Part shown: positions 1 to 10,568 of the stretch, piece after piece
How positions within the stretch are numbered: position 1 is the stretch's first letter
Layout: each line of letters starts with the position of its first letter
NCBI GenBank assembly: GCA_937899265.1
Contig: CALBPV010000121.1
Location: 1-43,813, forward strand
DNA length: 43,813 bases
Direction of reading: 5' to 3'
DNA from: an uncultured Bacteroidales bacterium
GTDB taxonomy: Bacteria; Bacteroidota; Bacteroidia; Bacteroidales; UBA3663
Notes under the pieces: generated by a model
The model's input: only the letters and a program-made list of their open reading frames with translations
The model's database searches: none
Told to the model about the DNA's origin: nothing
Translations under genes and position numbers: made by a program

Positions 1-305
1 ATCCCGGCACACCCGTCATGATGCTCGAAGAGGTCATCTGCGATGTCGATATGGTCCTCATCATGACTGTCAATCCCGGCTTCGGCGGACAGACATTCAT
101 TCCTTCGATGGTGGACAAAGTGCGCCGCCTCAAGTCGATGATTATCCAGTCGAAGTCAAAGGCTGTCATCGAATGTGACGGAGGTGTCAATCTCGAAACG
201 GGTGCCCTCCTCAAGGAGGCCGGTGCCGACATCCTCGTGGCCGGACACTCCATCTTCCGCTCCGACGACCCCATCGCAACCATTCACGCCCTCAAGGCCC
301 TTTAA
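1..305 (+). CDS. rpe: Ribulose-phosphate 3-epimerase, C-terminal part (5' end outside window)
   Basis: This enzyme interconverts ribulose 5-phosphate and xylulose 5-phosphate in the cytosolic pentose phosphate pathway. The reading frame is already open at the window edge (codons in frame from base 3), so only about the last 100 residues are present and the start is missing. Visible family signatures are MTVNPGFGGQTFI, which contains the phosphate-gripping loop, ECDGGVN with the second catalytic aspartate, and AGADILVAGHSIF near the C-terminus. It ends normally with TAA. The gap to xseA is 36 nt without a terminator, so cotranscription is plausible. Identification is secure; only completeness is limited. 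Confidence 0.95.
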   Translation, partial: PGTPVMMLEEVICDVDMVLIMTVNPGFGGQTFIPSMVDKVRRLKSMIIQSKSKAVIECDGGVNLETGALLKEAGADILVAGHSIFRSDDPIATIHALKAL

Positions 306-341
306 TTCCCCAACCCTCCACCTTTCCGCTTCCTGTCTCCA

Positions 342-1577
342 ATGAGCGACTCGCTCTCCCTTTCTGCACTTATGAACCGCATCGCCGAGGCCATTGCCTC
401 CTCGATGGCCGATTCGGTGTGGCTTCGGGCGGAACTTTCCGATGTGCACCGCAATGCCAACGGACACTGTTACCTCACGTTCGTCGAGAAGGATGCCAAT
501 ACAGGAAAACTCTTGGCCCAGTGTAAAGGCATCATCTGGGCTCGCAATTTCTGGCTCATTCGGGATGCTTTCGAACAGGCCACAGGACAGACGCTTCAGC
601 CCGGCCTCAAGGTGCTCGTCAAGGTGAATACCAATTTCAGTCCCGCCTACGGACTCAGTCTCATCGTTTGGGATATCGACCCGACCTACACGCTGGGAGA
701 AATGGCGCGGCGCCGACAGGAAATCATACGCCGGCTCACCGAGGAAGGCATGATTGACATGAACCGGCAGGTGCCCTTCCCCACACTGCCCCGCCGTGTG
801 GCTGTCATCTCGGCCAAAGGAGCAGCCGGCTACGGCGACTTCTGCCAACAGCTCAACAACAACCAGTGGGGCATTCCCTTCTACATTCATCTCTTCCCCG
901 CCGTGATGCAGGGCGCGCTCACCGAATCGTCGGTCATTGAGGCCCTCAACCGCATCTATGACCACTGTGACCTCTTCGACGTGGTGGTCATCATTCGCGG
1001 AGGCGGTGCCACCTTCGATCTTGCATCGTTCGACAGCTACGACATCGCCGTCAATATCGCCAACTTCCCCCTCCCCGTCGTCACCGGCATCGGCCACGAA
1101 CGCGACACCACTGTGCTCGATGCGGTGGCCCATACCAGTGTCAAAACACCTACGGCAGCTGCGGCTCTGCTCATCGATGTCATGGGCGATCAGCTCGCGC
1201 TGGTCGGTACGCTTCAGGACAATCTTCTGGAGGGGGTCAATTCCCGGCTGCGGGACCATCAGCTCCGTCTCACCCAGGCCACACTCTCTCTCGCTTCCCT
1301 CCGGGCCGCCAAGATTACTCCGCTTCGGCAGCAGCTCGCCATTACCGGCGAACGGCTCCGTCTCCTGCCCTCCCAGAGGCTTCAAAACGCATTCACCGCC
1401 CTCACCCACCTCAATGACCTCATTGCTCTGGTTCAGCCCGAACATATCCTCCGTCGCGGCTTTTCCGTCACACGCTCCAACGGGCGCGTTATCACTTCAC
1501 CCGAGGAGATAACCGAGGGGGCAACCCTCGAAACACAACTCGCTTCAGGCACGATTACTTCCACCGTCACACAATAA
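342..1577 (+). CDS. xseA: Exodeoxyribonuclease VII large subunit
   Basis: Catalytic subunit of exonuclease VII, which degrades single-stranded DNA to acid-insoluble and then acid-soluble oligonucleotides. The 411-residue product is of usual family length. An N-terminal OB-fold (roughly residues 15-105) is followed by the family core: PRRVAVISAKGAAGYGDF, IIRGGGATFDLASFD, TGIGHERDTTVLD and VKTPTAAAALLID. The C-terminal third is predicted helical, as in other XseA. The ATG at 342 gives the expected N-terminus. The small subunit gene xseB, often next to xseA, is not here: only 33 nt separate this stop codon from the sprA ATG. If the organism has XseB it must be encoded elsewhere. Confidence 0.95.
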   Translation: MSDSLSLSALMNRIAEAIASSMADSVWLRAELSDVHRNANGHCYLTFVEKDANTGKLLAQCKGIIWARNFWLIRDAFEQATGQTLQPGLKVLVKVNTNFSPAYGLSLIVWDIDPTYTLGEMARRRQEIIRRLTEEGMIDMNRQVPFPTLPRRVAVISAKGAAGYGDFCQQLNNNQWGIPFYIHLFPAVMQGALTESSVIEALNRIYDHCDLFDVVVIIRGGGATFDLASFDSYDIAVNIANFPLPVVTGIGHERDTTVLDAVAHTSVKTPTAAAALLIDVMGDQLALVGTLQDNLLEGVNSRLRDHQLRLTQATLSLASLRAAKITPLRQQLAITGERLRLLPSQRLQNAFTALTHLNDLIALVQPEHILRRGFSVTRSNGRVITSPEEITEGATLETQLASGTITSTVTQ

Positions 1578-1610
1578 AACGCCCGCGGGTGCGTTATATA
1601 GGTGGTAAAT

Positions 1611-4600
1611 ATGAAATTCATTCACTTTTTATATACGTTTCTCTCTTCCTCGCGTCTCGCTTCGGCGGTGCGTCCGTCGGTGGCTTTGGCCGTTGTGGCT
1701 CTGCTCGCTTTGGGCGGAGTTTATGGCTACACGCCTGCCCGCTCGGGTGACCCTTCGTTCGCTGCAGAAGCGCCTGCGTCGGACGATTCGCTCTCGCGTT
1801 ACGGCACCGCCAAGACCGTAGCCGAGACACCCCAGGATCTCCAGCGCACCCATCCCGTTGACCTCAAGACACCCGACAATATCCGGCAGGAGATAGAGTA
1901 TGATTACAAGAACGACCGCTATGTGGTTCACACCCGCATTGGCAATCAGAATCTCGACTACGGCATCCCCATGTCGCGTTCCGAATATATGGACTATTCC
2001 GAGCGTTCGGTGCGTGCGGCCTATTTCCGAGACCTCAACCGCAAGGCCTATGAGGAAGCCGTCAACAACGGACAGAGCGGCGAATTCGACCTCCTCGACA
2101 TGCAGTTCTCGCTCGGTCCCGCCGAAAAAATCTTCGGCAAGGGCGGTCTCCGAGTCAAGACCCAGGGTTCGGCTTCCATCTCCCTCGGCCTGAAACGCAA
2201 CCAGATAGACAATCCCACACTCTCCGAACGTGCCCGCGACCAGTTCACGATGGATTTCGACGAGAACATCCAGCTCAACATGAACGCCAAAGTGGGTACC
2301 AAGATGAGTTTCGACCTCAACTACAATACCGAAGCCACCTTCGACTTCGATGCCAACAAGTTCAAACTCGCTTTCGGCGGTGAGGAGGACGACATCATCC
2401 AGAATCTCGAGGCCGGCAATGTCTCGATGACCACAGGCAACTCCCTCATCTCGGGCGGAACGGCTCTCTTCGGTGTCAAGGCCGGCCTCAAGTTCGGCAA
2501 ACTCAACGTCACCGCTCTTCTCGCCAAACAGGAGTCTTCGTCCAAGACCGTAGGCTCCAAGGGCGGCGTTACCTCCAAGGTCTATGAGATACAAGCCACA
2601 GCCTACGACGAGAACCGTCACTTCTTCCTCTCGCAATATTTCCGCGACAACTACGATGCATGGATGTCGCAGCTGCCGCTCGTCTCCACAGGTATCCAAA
2701 TCACCAAGATTGAAGTCTGGGTCACCAACAAGAAATCCAACTACGACGAGGCCCGCAACATCCTCGCGTGGATGGACCTCGCCGAGACGGGAAGCCACAT
2801 CCACAATCCCCACTGGACTTCCTCGTCCGCATCGGGCTATCCCGAGAGCAAAGCCAACTCGCTCTACAGCGAAATCACCGGCTCCTACAGCGGGGTGCGC
2901 GACATCTCCAACGTGGCCACCGTGCTCGCTCCCCTCGAATCGGCCTACGGCATCACGGGCGGCACCGACTACGAGAAGATAGAGTCGGCCCGCCTGCTCT
3001 CCTCTTCGGAATATATCCTCAACACCTCGCTCGGCTACATCTCGCTCAAGTCGCGTCTCGACGACGATATGGTGTTGGCCGTTGCCTACCAATACACCAA
3101 AGGAGGCAAGACCTATCAGGTGGGCGAATTCTCGACCGACAATTCGTCATCCACCAACCAGACCCTGATGCTCAAACTCCTCAAGTCCACCGCCGGCAAT
3201 CCCGCCGTGCCCACTTGGGACTTGATGATGAAGAATGTTTACTACATCGGGGCCTCTTCGCTCAAATCGACCGCCTTCACCATGCAGGTGCAGTACATGA
3301 GCGACACCCTCGGCGTCTATAGCAACTATATCAACGAACCCGCCATCGCCTCCGACCTTCTCATCAAGGTCATGAATCTCGACCGGCTCAATGCCTCCAA
3401 CGAGAGTCATTCCGACGGCAAGTTCGACTGGGTTGAGGGATACACCGTCAATGCCTCCACCGGACGCATCTATTTCCCCGTTGTGGAACCCTTCGGCTCG
3501 TGGCTTGCCTCCAAGCTGGGTGACAAAACGGCAGCCGACCGCTATTGTTTCCGGGAACTCTACGACTCCACACTCACCGTTGCCGAACAGATTGCCGAGA
3601 AGAACAAGTTCCGTCTCAAGGGTGAATACTCCGCCTCCTCCGGCGCCGAAATCGACCTCGGGGCAATGAATGTGGCACGAGGGTCGGTCAAAGTGACTGC
3701 CGGCGGTGTCACGCTGGTCGAGAACAAAGACTATACGGTCGATTACACGATGGGTGTAGTCACCATTCTCAATGAGTCCATTCTCGAGTCGGGAACGTCT
3801 GTCTCCGTCTCTCTCGAGGACCAATCGACCTTCTCGCTCCAGCGCAAGACCATGATGGGACTCGACCTCCAATACGACTGGTCCGACAACCTCAAGTTCG
3901 GGGCTACGGTGATGAACCTCTCCGAGAAACCGCTCACCACCAAAGTCTCCATGTCCGACATTCCCATCAACAATACCGTTTACGGCTTCAACCTCAAGTG
4001 GAACAAGGACTTCATGTGGCTCACCAACGCCGTCGGTGCCATTCCGTGGGTCAATGTCACCAAGCCCTCCAACATCAGCATCAATGCCGAGTTTGCACAG
4101 CTTCTGGCGGGTCACAGCAGCGAAATTTCGAGCGACGGCAATGTCTATATCGACGACTTCGAATCGTCTGAATCCTCCATCGACATCTCCTCTCCTGCCG
4201 CCTGGCAGCTGGCCTCCACGCCCTACGATGACTCCGGAACGGCGCTCTTCCCCGAGGCTTCCCTCTCCAACAACACCGACTACAACGCCCATCGTGCCCT
4301 CCTCTCGTGGTACAAAGTCGAACGTCTTTTCACGTCCCAGTCGTCGTCGCTCACGCCCGGTCACATCAAGAACGACCGCGACCAACTCTCCGACCACCGC
4401 GTGCGTCAGGTCAACTACGACGAGATTTACCCCAACAAAGAACTCACCTACGGCGAGACCGGCATTCTCGATGTGCTCAACCTTGCTTTCTATCCCCGCC
4501 AGCGCGGTCCCTACAACGTCACGGCCTCGAGCCTCAACTCCGACGGTGAGCTCAAGGAGCCTGCCCAATCGTGGGGCGGCATGATGCGTTCGTTCGACAT

Positions 4601-7600
4601 CACCAACTTCGAGAACGCCAACTACGAGTACATTGAGTTCTGGCTCATGGACCCCTTCATCCTCGACTCGGCAGGCACCAATCAGGGAGGCGACCTCTAC
4701 TTCAATCTCGGCGAGATTTCCGAAGACATTCTCAAGGACGGCATGAAATCGTTCGAAAACGGTCTCTCCACCACAGCCGGCGATACAGCCTACACGGCTA
4801 CCACCGTATGGGGTCGTGTCTCGCGGCGCACGTCCACCGTCTATGCGTTCGACAATACGTCGTCCTCTCATGCCGCTCAGGATGTGGGTCTCGACGGACT
4901 TTCCACCTCCGACGAACAGACCTTCCCCACCTATCTCAATTACGTGCAGACCCTCGAGTCGCAGATGTCGTCCGAGACACTCGAACGGTGGCGCAACGAC
5001 CCCTTCTCGCCGCTCAACGACCCTGCCGGCGACAACTATCATTTCTATCGAGGTTCCGACTGGGACGAAGCCAATACCTCCATCCTCGACCGCTACAAGT
5101 ATTTCCGAGGACTCGAGGGCAACTCGCCTTCCACGTCCGACTCGGGCGAGTCCTATTCGACAGCAGCACGCTCCACGCCGGATGTCGAGGACATCAACTC
5201 CGACAATACCCTCAACGAGTACGAACGTTACTATCAGTATCACGTTTCCCTCCGTCCCGCCGACATGGTGGTGGGCACCAACTATATCGAGGCCGTCAAC
5301 GATGCTTCCGTCACCCTGCGTAACGGAAAGCGCACCACCGTGCGTTGGTATCAGTTCAAGATTCCTATCCGCAGCTACGAGAAGAAGGTCGGCTCCATCT
5401 CCAACTTCAAGTCCATCCGCTTCATGCGTATGTACATGACCGGATGGGAACAGGAACAGGTGCTCCGTCTCGCCACCCTCGAATTGGTACGTTCCGACTG
5501 GCGCAACTACACAGCCTCCTCGTTGGCCGATCGCGGATATGCCGTCTCGGGTAGCGGGTCGCTGGCCACCTCCACCGTCAACATCGAGGAGAATGCCGGC
5601 TCCTATCCCGTCAATTATGTCCTCCCTCCCGGCATCGACCGCGTCGTCGATCCCGGACAGTCCACTTCGACCCTCCTCAACGAGCAGGCCATGCAGGTCT
5701 GTGTCACCGACCTCGAACCCCACGACGCTTTGGCCGTCTATAAGAACTCGGGACTCGATATGCGTCGCTATGAGAACGTCCAGCTCTTCGTCCACGGAGA
5801 GGCTCTCCCCGACAATGCGTCGTCCCTCGTCTCCGGCGAACTCTCCCTCTTCATCCGCCTGGGTTCCGACTACAAGGACAATTACTACGAGTACGAAGTA
5901 CCCGTACAGCTCACTCCGCCCGGCACCTACAACAACAACTCCGCACAGGACCGTCTCAAAGTGTGGCCCGAGGCCAACACCATCAACCTCGACATCTCCA
6001 AACTCACCTCGCTCAAGAAGGACCGCAATGCCCAAAAGCAGCAGGCCCTCTCCGGCGTGACCTACACCACGCTCTACTCGGCCTACGACCCCGACCATCC
6101 CCAGAACCGCATGTCCGTCATCGGCAATCCCACGCTCTCCGACGTGTCTGTCATCATGATAGGTGTGCGCAACAACGGACGTACCACCAAGTCGGGCAAG
6201 ATATGGGTCAACGAACTCCGTCTGCGGGGCATCGACGAACAGGGCGGTTGGGCAGCACGCGGCAATGCCACGCTCCAGATTTCCGACATCGCCACCATCG
6301 CCGCTTCGGGTTCTTACACATCATCGGGATTCGGCTCCATCGAACAGAGCACCGCCGACCGCAAACTCACCACCGACTGGCAGTACACTGTCTCGGGTCA
6401 GACCGACCTCGGACGTTGGGTGCCCGAGAAGGTCAAACTCTCTGCCCCCATCTATTACTCGCACTCCAAGTCTGTCTCCACCCCCAAGTACGACCCCTAC
6501 AACGAGGATCTCACCGTCGATGAAACCCTCGACACTTATGCCTCCGACCGCGAGAAGGATTCCATCCGTTCCCTCGTCCAGACCGTCTCCAAGGACTTCA
6601 ACTTCGCGCTCTCCGGTGTCAAGTTCAACATCCGTTCCAAGAAGGCCAAACCTTGGGACCCCGCCAACTTCGTGACTTCCTATTCGCTCAGCAAGAGCCT
6701 CAAGAACGACCCCACCACCGAGTATTCCGAGAACCGCAACTGGAAGTTTGCCCTCAACTACAGCTACGCCCCCTACTTCACTCCCTGGACTCCCTTCCAG
6801 AACAAGAAGTCCAATGCCAAAGCCGCAGCCAAGACCAACAACAGGTCCAATCCTGCACAGGCCGGAGCGGACAAGAAGAAAGCGAGTGCTGTGTCCAAAG
6901 CCTTCGAGAAGTACTCCAAACAGTTCCAGGTCAACTGGCTGCCCAACTCCATCTCGCTTTCCTCGGCCATCAACCGCACCTATCACGAGGAGCAGCTCCG
7001 CAACGTCGATTCCTATAGCGACGGCTACAAGATACCCGTCACCTATTCCAAGACGTTCACTTGGCTGCGCCAGTCGTCCATCTCATGGGACCTCACCAAG
7101 ACGCTCAAGTTCAACTTCAGTTCGGCCACCAACGCCCGCATCGACGAGCCCGATGTACCCGTCAACAAAAACCTCTATCCCGACGAGTACGAACGGTGGA
7201 AGGACACCATTATGACCCAAATTTGGAAGCTCGGCACGCCTGTGGCCTACAACCAGTCGTTCGATGCCTCTTGGAACGTGCCCCTCAACCTCCTGCCCTG
7301 GTTCGACTGGACCACCAACTCCGTCAAGTACAAAGCGACCTATCAGTGGGATCGCGGTACGATGATTGACGAGCAGACCACGACCGGCAACACCATCCAG
7401 AACTCCGCCACCTGGCAGTGGGACGGACGCTTCAACCTCGAGTCGCTCTACAACAAGTCAGCCTTCCTCAAGAAGGCCAACGACCGCTTCAAGGAGCGCA
7501 AGTCCGGTGCCCAACAATCCAATAACAACAAGCGCGGCAACAGTCCGCAAATGGGCAATCGCGGACAACGCAATCAACTCAACGATTCCGACCGGAAACT

Positions 7601-9314
7601 CGAAGACAAAAGCAACACCAAGAAACCCAAAAACTACAAGCAGGACTTGCCGCTTGTAGGGCGCGAACAGACCCTCAAACACAGCCTCAAGGCTTCGCGC
7701 GTGCTCGTCTCCTTCCGCGAGAAACATACCGGCCGGACCGTGAACCTCAAGTGGAAGAAAGTCGATGAAAACTCCATCCGCGTCTTCAATCCAGACACCA
7801 CACGTGCCCTCACCTACACCGTCTCTGTCACGCCGCTCCCGCCGCTCGACGATACGTGGTGGTACAAATCGCTTCAGGTTGTGGCCCGCGGACTGATGAT
7901 GATACGTTCCGTCCAGGTGGGCTACAACTACCAGCGACAGACCTATCTGCCGTCCTTCCTGCCCGATGTGGGCGATGCCTTTGGACAGCACAAGACATCG
8001 GGCGATGCGATGTCTCCCGGTCTCGCCTTTGCCTTCGGTTTCGACGGCGGTGAGAGTTTCACGCGCCGTGCCATCGACAACGACTGGCTCATTCTCTCCG
8101 ATTCGCTCACTACTCCGGCCGTCTATTCGTGGACCAAAAACTTCACCTACAGCGCAGTACTCGAACCCGTTCCCGGTCTCAAAATCAACCTCTCGGGTGC
8201 CCACAAGCACAACGAGAAAGAGAGCCATCAGTTCATGTTCTCCGATCTGCCCATCACCCGCTCCGGCTCCTTCCAGATGACGACCATCGGCATCGGCTCG
8301 GCCTTCGGAGGCCTTTCGTCAGATGACGACTACCGTTCATCGGCCTTCCAGCAGTTCCTCGCCAACCGCGAGATTATCTACAACCGTCTCCTCGCCCGCT
8401 ACGAAGGAACCTCCTACCCCACGAGCGGTTTCATGGCCGACCATCCCCAGCAGGCCGGTACGCCTTACAAGGGTGTTCTCGGCGACAGCCGCCTCAACTC
8501 GGCCGATGTCCTCGTACCCGCTTTCCTGGCAGCCTACACGGGCGGCGATGCATCCTCCGTTTCCCTCTCAGCCTTCCCCGCCTGGTGGAAAGCGCTGCCC
8601 AACTGGAAAGTCACCTATGATGGACTCACCAACCTCATCCCTTGGCTGGGTCAGCACTTCAAGACCTTCAGCCTCTCCCACGCCTACACGTGTACCTATA
8701 ATATAGGTTCCTATTCGACCTATGCCAACTATGCCGAGAATGCCGACGGACTCGGTTTCACCCTCGATGTGAGCAACGATGTTCCCGTTCCGTCCTCCGA
8801 ATTCGACATCTCCACCGTCACCCTCTCCGAGTCGTTCGCACCCCTCATCGGTGTGAATTTCACCACCAACAACAATATCTCCGGCAACGCCCAGTGGAAA
8901 CAGACTCGTAGCCTTACCCTCAATATGGCATCGGCACAGCTGGTCGAAGTCGTGTCGCGCGACCTCACCGTCGGCACGGGCTACAAGTGGGAGAATTTCG
9001 GCCAGAAAGTGGGACTTGCCTTCGGCAGCAAAAGCAAAGGCGGCTCGGCTGTCAACCACGACCTCAACCTCAAGTTCGATGTCACTTACAAGAACCAGGT
9101 GTCTGTCCTGCGCAAGATTCAGGACCAATACTCTCAGGCCACATCCGGCAACAAGGCGTGGACCTTCCGCTTCACCGGAGACTATCAGTTCTCCCGTATG
9201 CTGAAGATGCAAATCTATTACGACAAGCAAATCAATACACCCCTCATCTCCACCTCCTATCCCACCATCAATACCGACTTCGGTATGACCCTCTCCTTCT
9301 CGCTCGCGAGATAA
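1611..9314 (+). CDS. sprA: SprA/Sov, type IX secretion system outer-membrane translocon
   Basis: SprA (Sov in Porphyromonas gingivalis) is the giant beta-barrel pore through which type IX substrates cross the outer membrane. The frame encodes about 2567 residues, matching this family, which is among the largest bacterial outer-membrane barrels. The N-terminus has an export signal (hydrophobic stretch VALAVVALLALGGVYG). The start of the mature part, with PVDLKTPDNI and the motif DYGIPMSRSEYMDYS, is typical of SprA; the rest is rich in aromatic and Asn/Thr beta-strand sequence. A basic Lys/Asn/Gln-rich insert lies near 7480-7640. An in-frame GTG at 1602 would add three residues, but the ATG at 1611 looks better. 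A small imperfect hairpin (1578-1595) sits between the xseA stop and this start. No other type IX gene is visible in the window. Confidence 0.95.
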   Translation: MKFIHFLYTFLSSSRLASAVRPSVALAVVALLALGGVYGYTPARSGDPSFAAEAPASDDSLSRYGTAKTVAETPQDLQRTHPVDLKTPDNIRQEIEYDYKNDRYVVHTRIGNQNLDYGIPMSRSEYMDYSERSVRAAYFRDLNRKAYEEAVNNGQSGEFDLLDMQFSLGPAEKIFGKGGLRVKTQGSASISLGLKRNQIDNPTLSERARDQFTMDFDENIQLNMNAKVGTKMSFDLNYNTEATFDFDANKFKLAFGGEEDDIIQNLEAGNVSMTTGNSLISGGTALFGVKAGLKFGKLNVTALLAKQESSSKTVGSKGGVTSKVYEIQATAYDENRHFFLSQYFRDNYDAWMSQLPLVSTGIQITKIEVWVTNKKSNYDEARNILAWMDLAETGSHIHNPHWTSSSASGYPESKANSLYSEITGSYSGVRDISNVATVLAPLESAYGITGGTDYEKIESARLLSSSEYILNTSLGYISLKSRLDDDMVLAVAYQYTKGGKTYQVGEFSTDNSSSTNQTLMLKLLKSTAGNPAVPTWDLMMKNVYYIGASSLKSTAFTMQVQYMSDTLGVYSNYINEPAIASDLLIKVMNLDRLNASNESHSDGKFDWVEGYTVNASTGRIYFPVVEPFGSWLASKLGDKTAADRYCFRELYDSTLTVAEQIAEKNKFRLKGEYSASSGAEIDLGAMNVARGSVKVTAGGVTLVENKDYTVDYTMGVVTILNESILESGTSVSVSLEDQSTFSLQRKTMMGLDLQYDWSDNLKFGATVMNLSEKPLTTKVSMSDIPINNTVYGFNLKWNKDFMWLTNAVGAIPWVNVTKPSNISINAEFAQLLAGHSSEISSDGNVYIDDFESSESSIDISSPAAWQLASTPYDDSGTALFPEASLSNNTDYNAHRALLSWYKVERLFTSQSSSLTPGHIKNDRDQLSDHRVRQVNYDEIYPNKELTYGETGILDVLNLAFYPRQRGPYNVTASSLNSDGELKEPAQSWGGMMRSFDITNFENANYEYIEFWLMDPFILDSAGTNQGGDLYFNLGEISEDILKDGMKSFENGLSTTAGDTAYTATTVWGRVSRRTSTVYAFDNTSSSHAAQDVGLDGLSTSDEQTFPTYLNYVQTLESQMSSETLERWRNDPFSPLNDPAGDNYHFYRGSDWDEANTSILDRYKYFRGLEGNSPSTSDSGESYSTAARSTPDVEDINSDNTLNEYERYYQYHVSLRPADMVVGTNYIEAVNDASVTLRNGKRTTVRWYQFKIPIRSYEKKVGSISNFKSIRFMRMYMTGWEQEQVLRLATLELVRSDWRNYTASSLADRGYAVSGSGSLATSTVNIEENAGSYPVNYVLPPGIDRVVDPGQSTSTLLNEQAMQVCVTDLEPHDALAVYKNSGLDMRRYENVQLFVHGEALPDNASSLVSGELSLFIRLGSDYKDNYYEYEVPVQLTPPGTYNNNSAQDRLKVWPEANTINLDISKLTSLKKDRNAQKQQALSGVTYTTLYSAYDPDHPQNRMSVIGNPTLSDVSVIMIGVRNNGRTTKSGKIWVNELRLRGIDEQGGWAARGNATLQISDIATIAASGSYTSSGFGSIEQSTADRKLTTDWQYTVSGQTDLGRWVPEKVKLSAPIYYSHSKSVSTPKYDPYNEDLTVDETLDTYASDREKDSIRSLVQTVSKDFNFALSGVKFNIRSKKAKPWDPANFVTSYSLSKSLKNDPTTEYSENRNWKFALNYSYAPYFTPWTPFQNKKSNAKAAAKTNNRSNPAQAGADKKKASAVSKAFEKYSKQFQVNWLPNSISLSSAINRTYHEEQLRNVDSYSDGYKIPVTYSKTFTWLRQSSISWDLTKTLKFNFSSATNARIDEPDVPVNKNLYPDEYERWKDTIMTQIWKLGTPVAYNQSFDASWNVPLNLLPWFDWTTNSVKYKATYQWDRGTMIDEQTTTGNTIQNSATWQWDGRFNLESLYNKSAFLKKANDRFKERKSGAQQSNNNKRGNSPQMGNRGQRNQLNDSDRKLEDKSNTKKPKNYKQDLPLVGREQTLKHSLKASRVLVSFREKHTGRTVNLKWKKVDENSIRVFNPDTTRALTYTVSVTPLPPLDDTWWYKSLQVVARGLMMIRSVQVGYNYQRQTYLPSFLPDVGDAFGQHKTSGDAMSPGLAFAFGFDGGESFTRRAIDNDWLILSDSLTTPAVYSWTKNFTYSAVLEPVPGLKINLSGAHKHNEKESHQFMFSDLPITRSGSFQMTTIGIGSAFGGLSSDDDYRSSAFQQFLANREIIYNRLLARYEGTSYPTSGFMADHPQQAGTPYKGVLGDSRLNSADVLVPAFLAAYTGGDASSVSLSAFPAWWKALPNWKVTYDGLTNLIPWLGQHFKTFSLSHAYTCTYNIGSYSTYANYAENADGLGFTLDVSNDVPVPSSEFDISTVTLSESFAPLIGVNFTTNNNISGNAQWKQTRSLTLNMASAQLVEVVSRDLTVGTGYKWENFGQKVGLAFGSKSKGGSAVNHDLNLKFDVTYKNQVSVLRKIQDQYSQATSGNKAWTFRFTGDYQFSRMLKMQIYYDKQINTPLISTSYPTINTDFGMTLSFSLAR

Positions 9315-9377
9315 AAAATCCCCGGGACATCCTCATCCAATGCCTCCGACGGTGTCAAATAACATAGCGTGAACGAT

Positions 9378-10568
9378 TCATGAATTGCAGTTCGGTCTTA
9401 TTCTTTCAGCGTTCGCATAGTTGCGGGTAAGCATTTCCCAGACAAGTTTGAGCCAAATGAGAGCAACGGGAAATGCCTTGAGAGCGTAGGGATAGACGTA
9501 ATGCAACTTGAGCCAACGGGGAAAGAGGTCGCTGGGCGAAAGACTGGAGAGGACGAAGGCAAAGACCAGCAGGGCAATGTCCCAACAGGAACGTTTCCAC
9601 GGGGCAACGACATACCAAATGCAGATGCCAATGAAAGCGGTGATGTAGCCGCTGGACTCGCTGCCCGTGCTGAAGAGCACGAGGAACATGAGGACAGAGG
9701 CCAGCAGGGTGTAGCGGAAGGCCGAATGGCGATACTGTCCGATGCGCAGATAAGGTGCCGCAAAAAGAGCCAAGGCAGGCAGGAGTATCCAGATGTCGGA
9801 ATAGGTGGCCACGCCGGAAATCTTGCGTATCATGCCCAAAACGGAGACGTTCTGCTGCATGGAAAAGAGATTCTCGGCATTCTTGCCAAGGAGGCAGACA
9901 TACCACTCGTGATACTGCCCTACGACATATTCGGGACTGCTGATGAGCATGGGGGCACAGAACATGACGACAGCCCAGAAGACGAGACCGAAGATGAACT
10001 GCCGCTTGTTCTTGGAGAAAAAGAAAAAGGCGAGTCCGACGATACCGTAGAGTTTGACGAAAGTGCCGACCATGATGAAGAACGCTGCCCAGAAATCACG
10101 CCGGTGTTCGATGGCCCAGAAGGTTCCGATGACGAGTGCAGCGATGGCCACATTGAACTGGCTGCGATAGAGAGCCGTGAGGAGTTCGTGGGCACAAAAC
10201 CAATAGATGAAAACATGCTGCCACTTGCGGAGGGGCAACTTGCGCACGGCATACCACAGGGAAAAAGCCAAAGTGAGGAGCCAGAGCAAACGTCCAGGGA
10301 AATAGGGCAAGAGAGCATAGGGCGCAATGACCAGACCGAAGAACGGGCCGTAGTGGTTGACATCCCAATACTCAAGAGGATAGTGGGCAAAGAGCGAAAC
10401 CTGCTCCCAGACGTGCCAGAAGACGGCCTGGTACATCATGTAGTTGTTGTTGGGCACAAACATCTTCTGGAGGGCGGCAATGAGTGCCATGAGAAGCCAG
10501 AGGCCCAGGAGCGTGCGGTAGTCGCTGAAGAAGGGACGACGGAAGAAGGAGAGGATTTTTTCTTTCAT
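9378..10568 (-). CDS. GT87-type (DUF2029) polytopic membrane glycosyltransferase
   Basis: Integral membrane protein of 396 residues with about ten hydrophobic segments. The arrangement resembles DUF2029/GT87 enzymes, which use a polyprenyl-phosphate sugar to add mannose or a related residue on the periplasmic face. Seen in the sequence: an early acidic/aromatic loop with YQAVFWHVWEQVSLF and NHYGPFFGLVIAPYALLP, and a YRSQFNVAIAALV segment resembling the family's Q-x-N region, followed by a GTFVKLYGIVGLAF segment. It is the last gene of the minus-strand glycan operon, and its ATG overlaps the stop of the GT90 gene by 4 nt (ATGA), so the two are probably translationally coupled. It converges on sprA with a 63-nt gap that shows no clear terminator. 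Donor and acceptor cannot be told. Confidence 0.75.
   Translation of the reverse strand: MKEKILSFFRRPFFSDYRTLLGLWLLMALIAALQKMFVPNNNYMMYQAVFWHVWEQVSLFAHYPLEYWDVNHYGPFFGLVIAPYALLPYFPGRLLWLLTLAFSLWYAVRKLPLRKWQHVFIYWFCAHELLTALYRSQFNVAIAALVIGTFWAIEHRRDFWAAFFIMVGTFVKLYGIVGLAFFFFSKNKRQFIFGLVFWAVVMFCAPMLISSPEYVVGQYHEWYVCLLGKNAENLFSMQQNVSVLGMIRKISGVATYSDIWILLPALALFAAPYLRIGQYRHSAFRYTLLASVLMFLVLFSTGSESSGYITAFIGICIWYVVAPWKRSCWDIALLVFAFVLSSLSPSDLFPRWLKLHYVYPYALKAFPVALIWLKLVWEMLTRNYANAERIRPNCNS

Noticed and set aside
156..1445. 429-codon minus-strand frame across rpe and xseA
   Set aside because: Antisense shadow of two well-supported genes; no recognisable domain.
1578..1610. xseB gene or terminator between xseA and sprA
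   Set aside because: The gap is too short for xseB, and the small hairpin has a bulge and no U-tract.
3147..6098. Long open frame on the minus strand inside sprA
   Set aside because: It lies wholly opposite the convincing SprA frame. GC-rich codon use leaves few stops on the other strand, and the translated product is low-complexity Gly, Val and Glu sequence without motifs.
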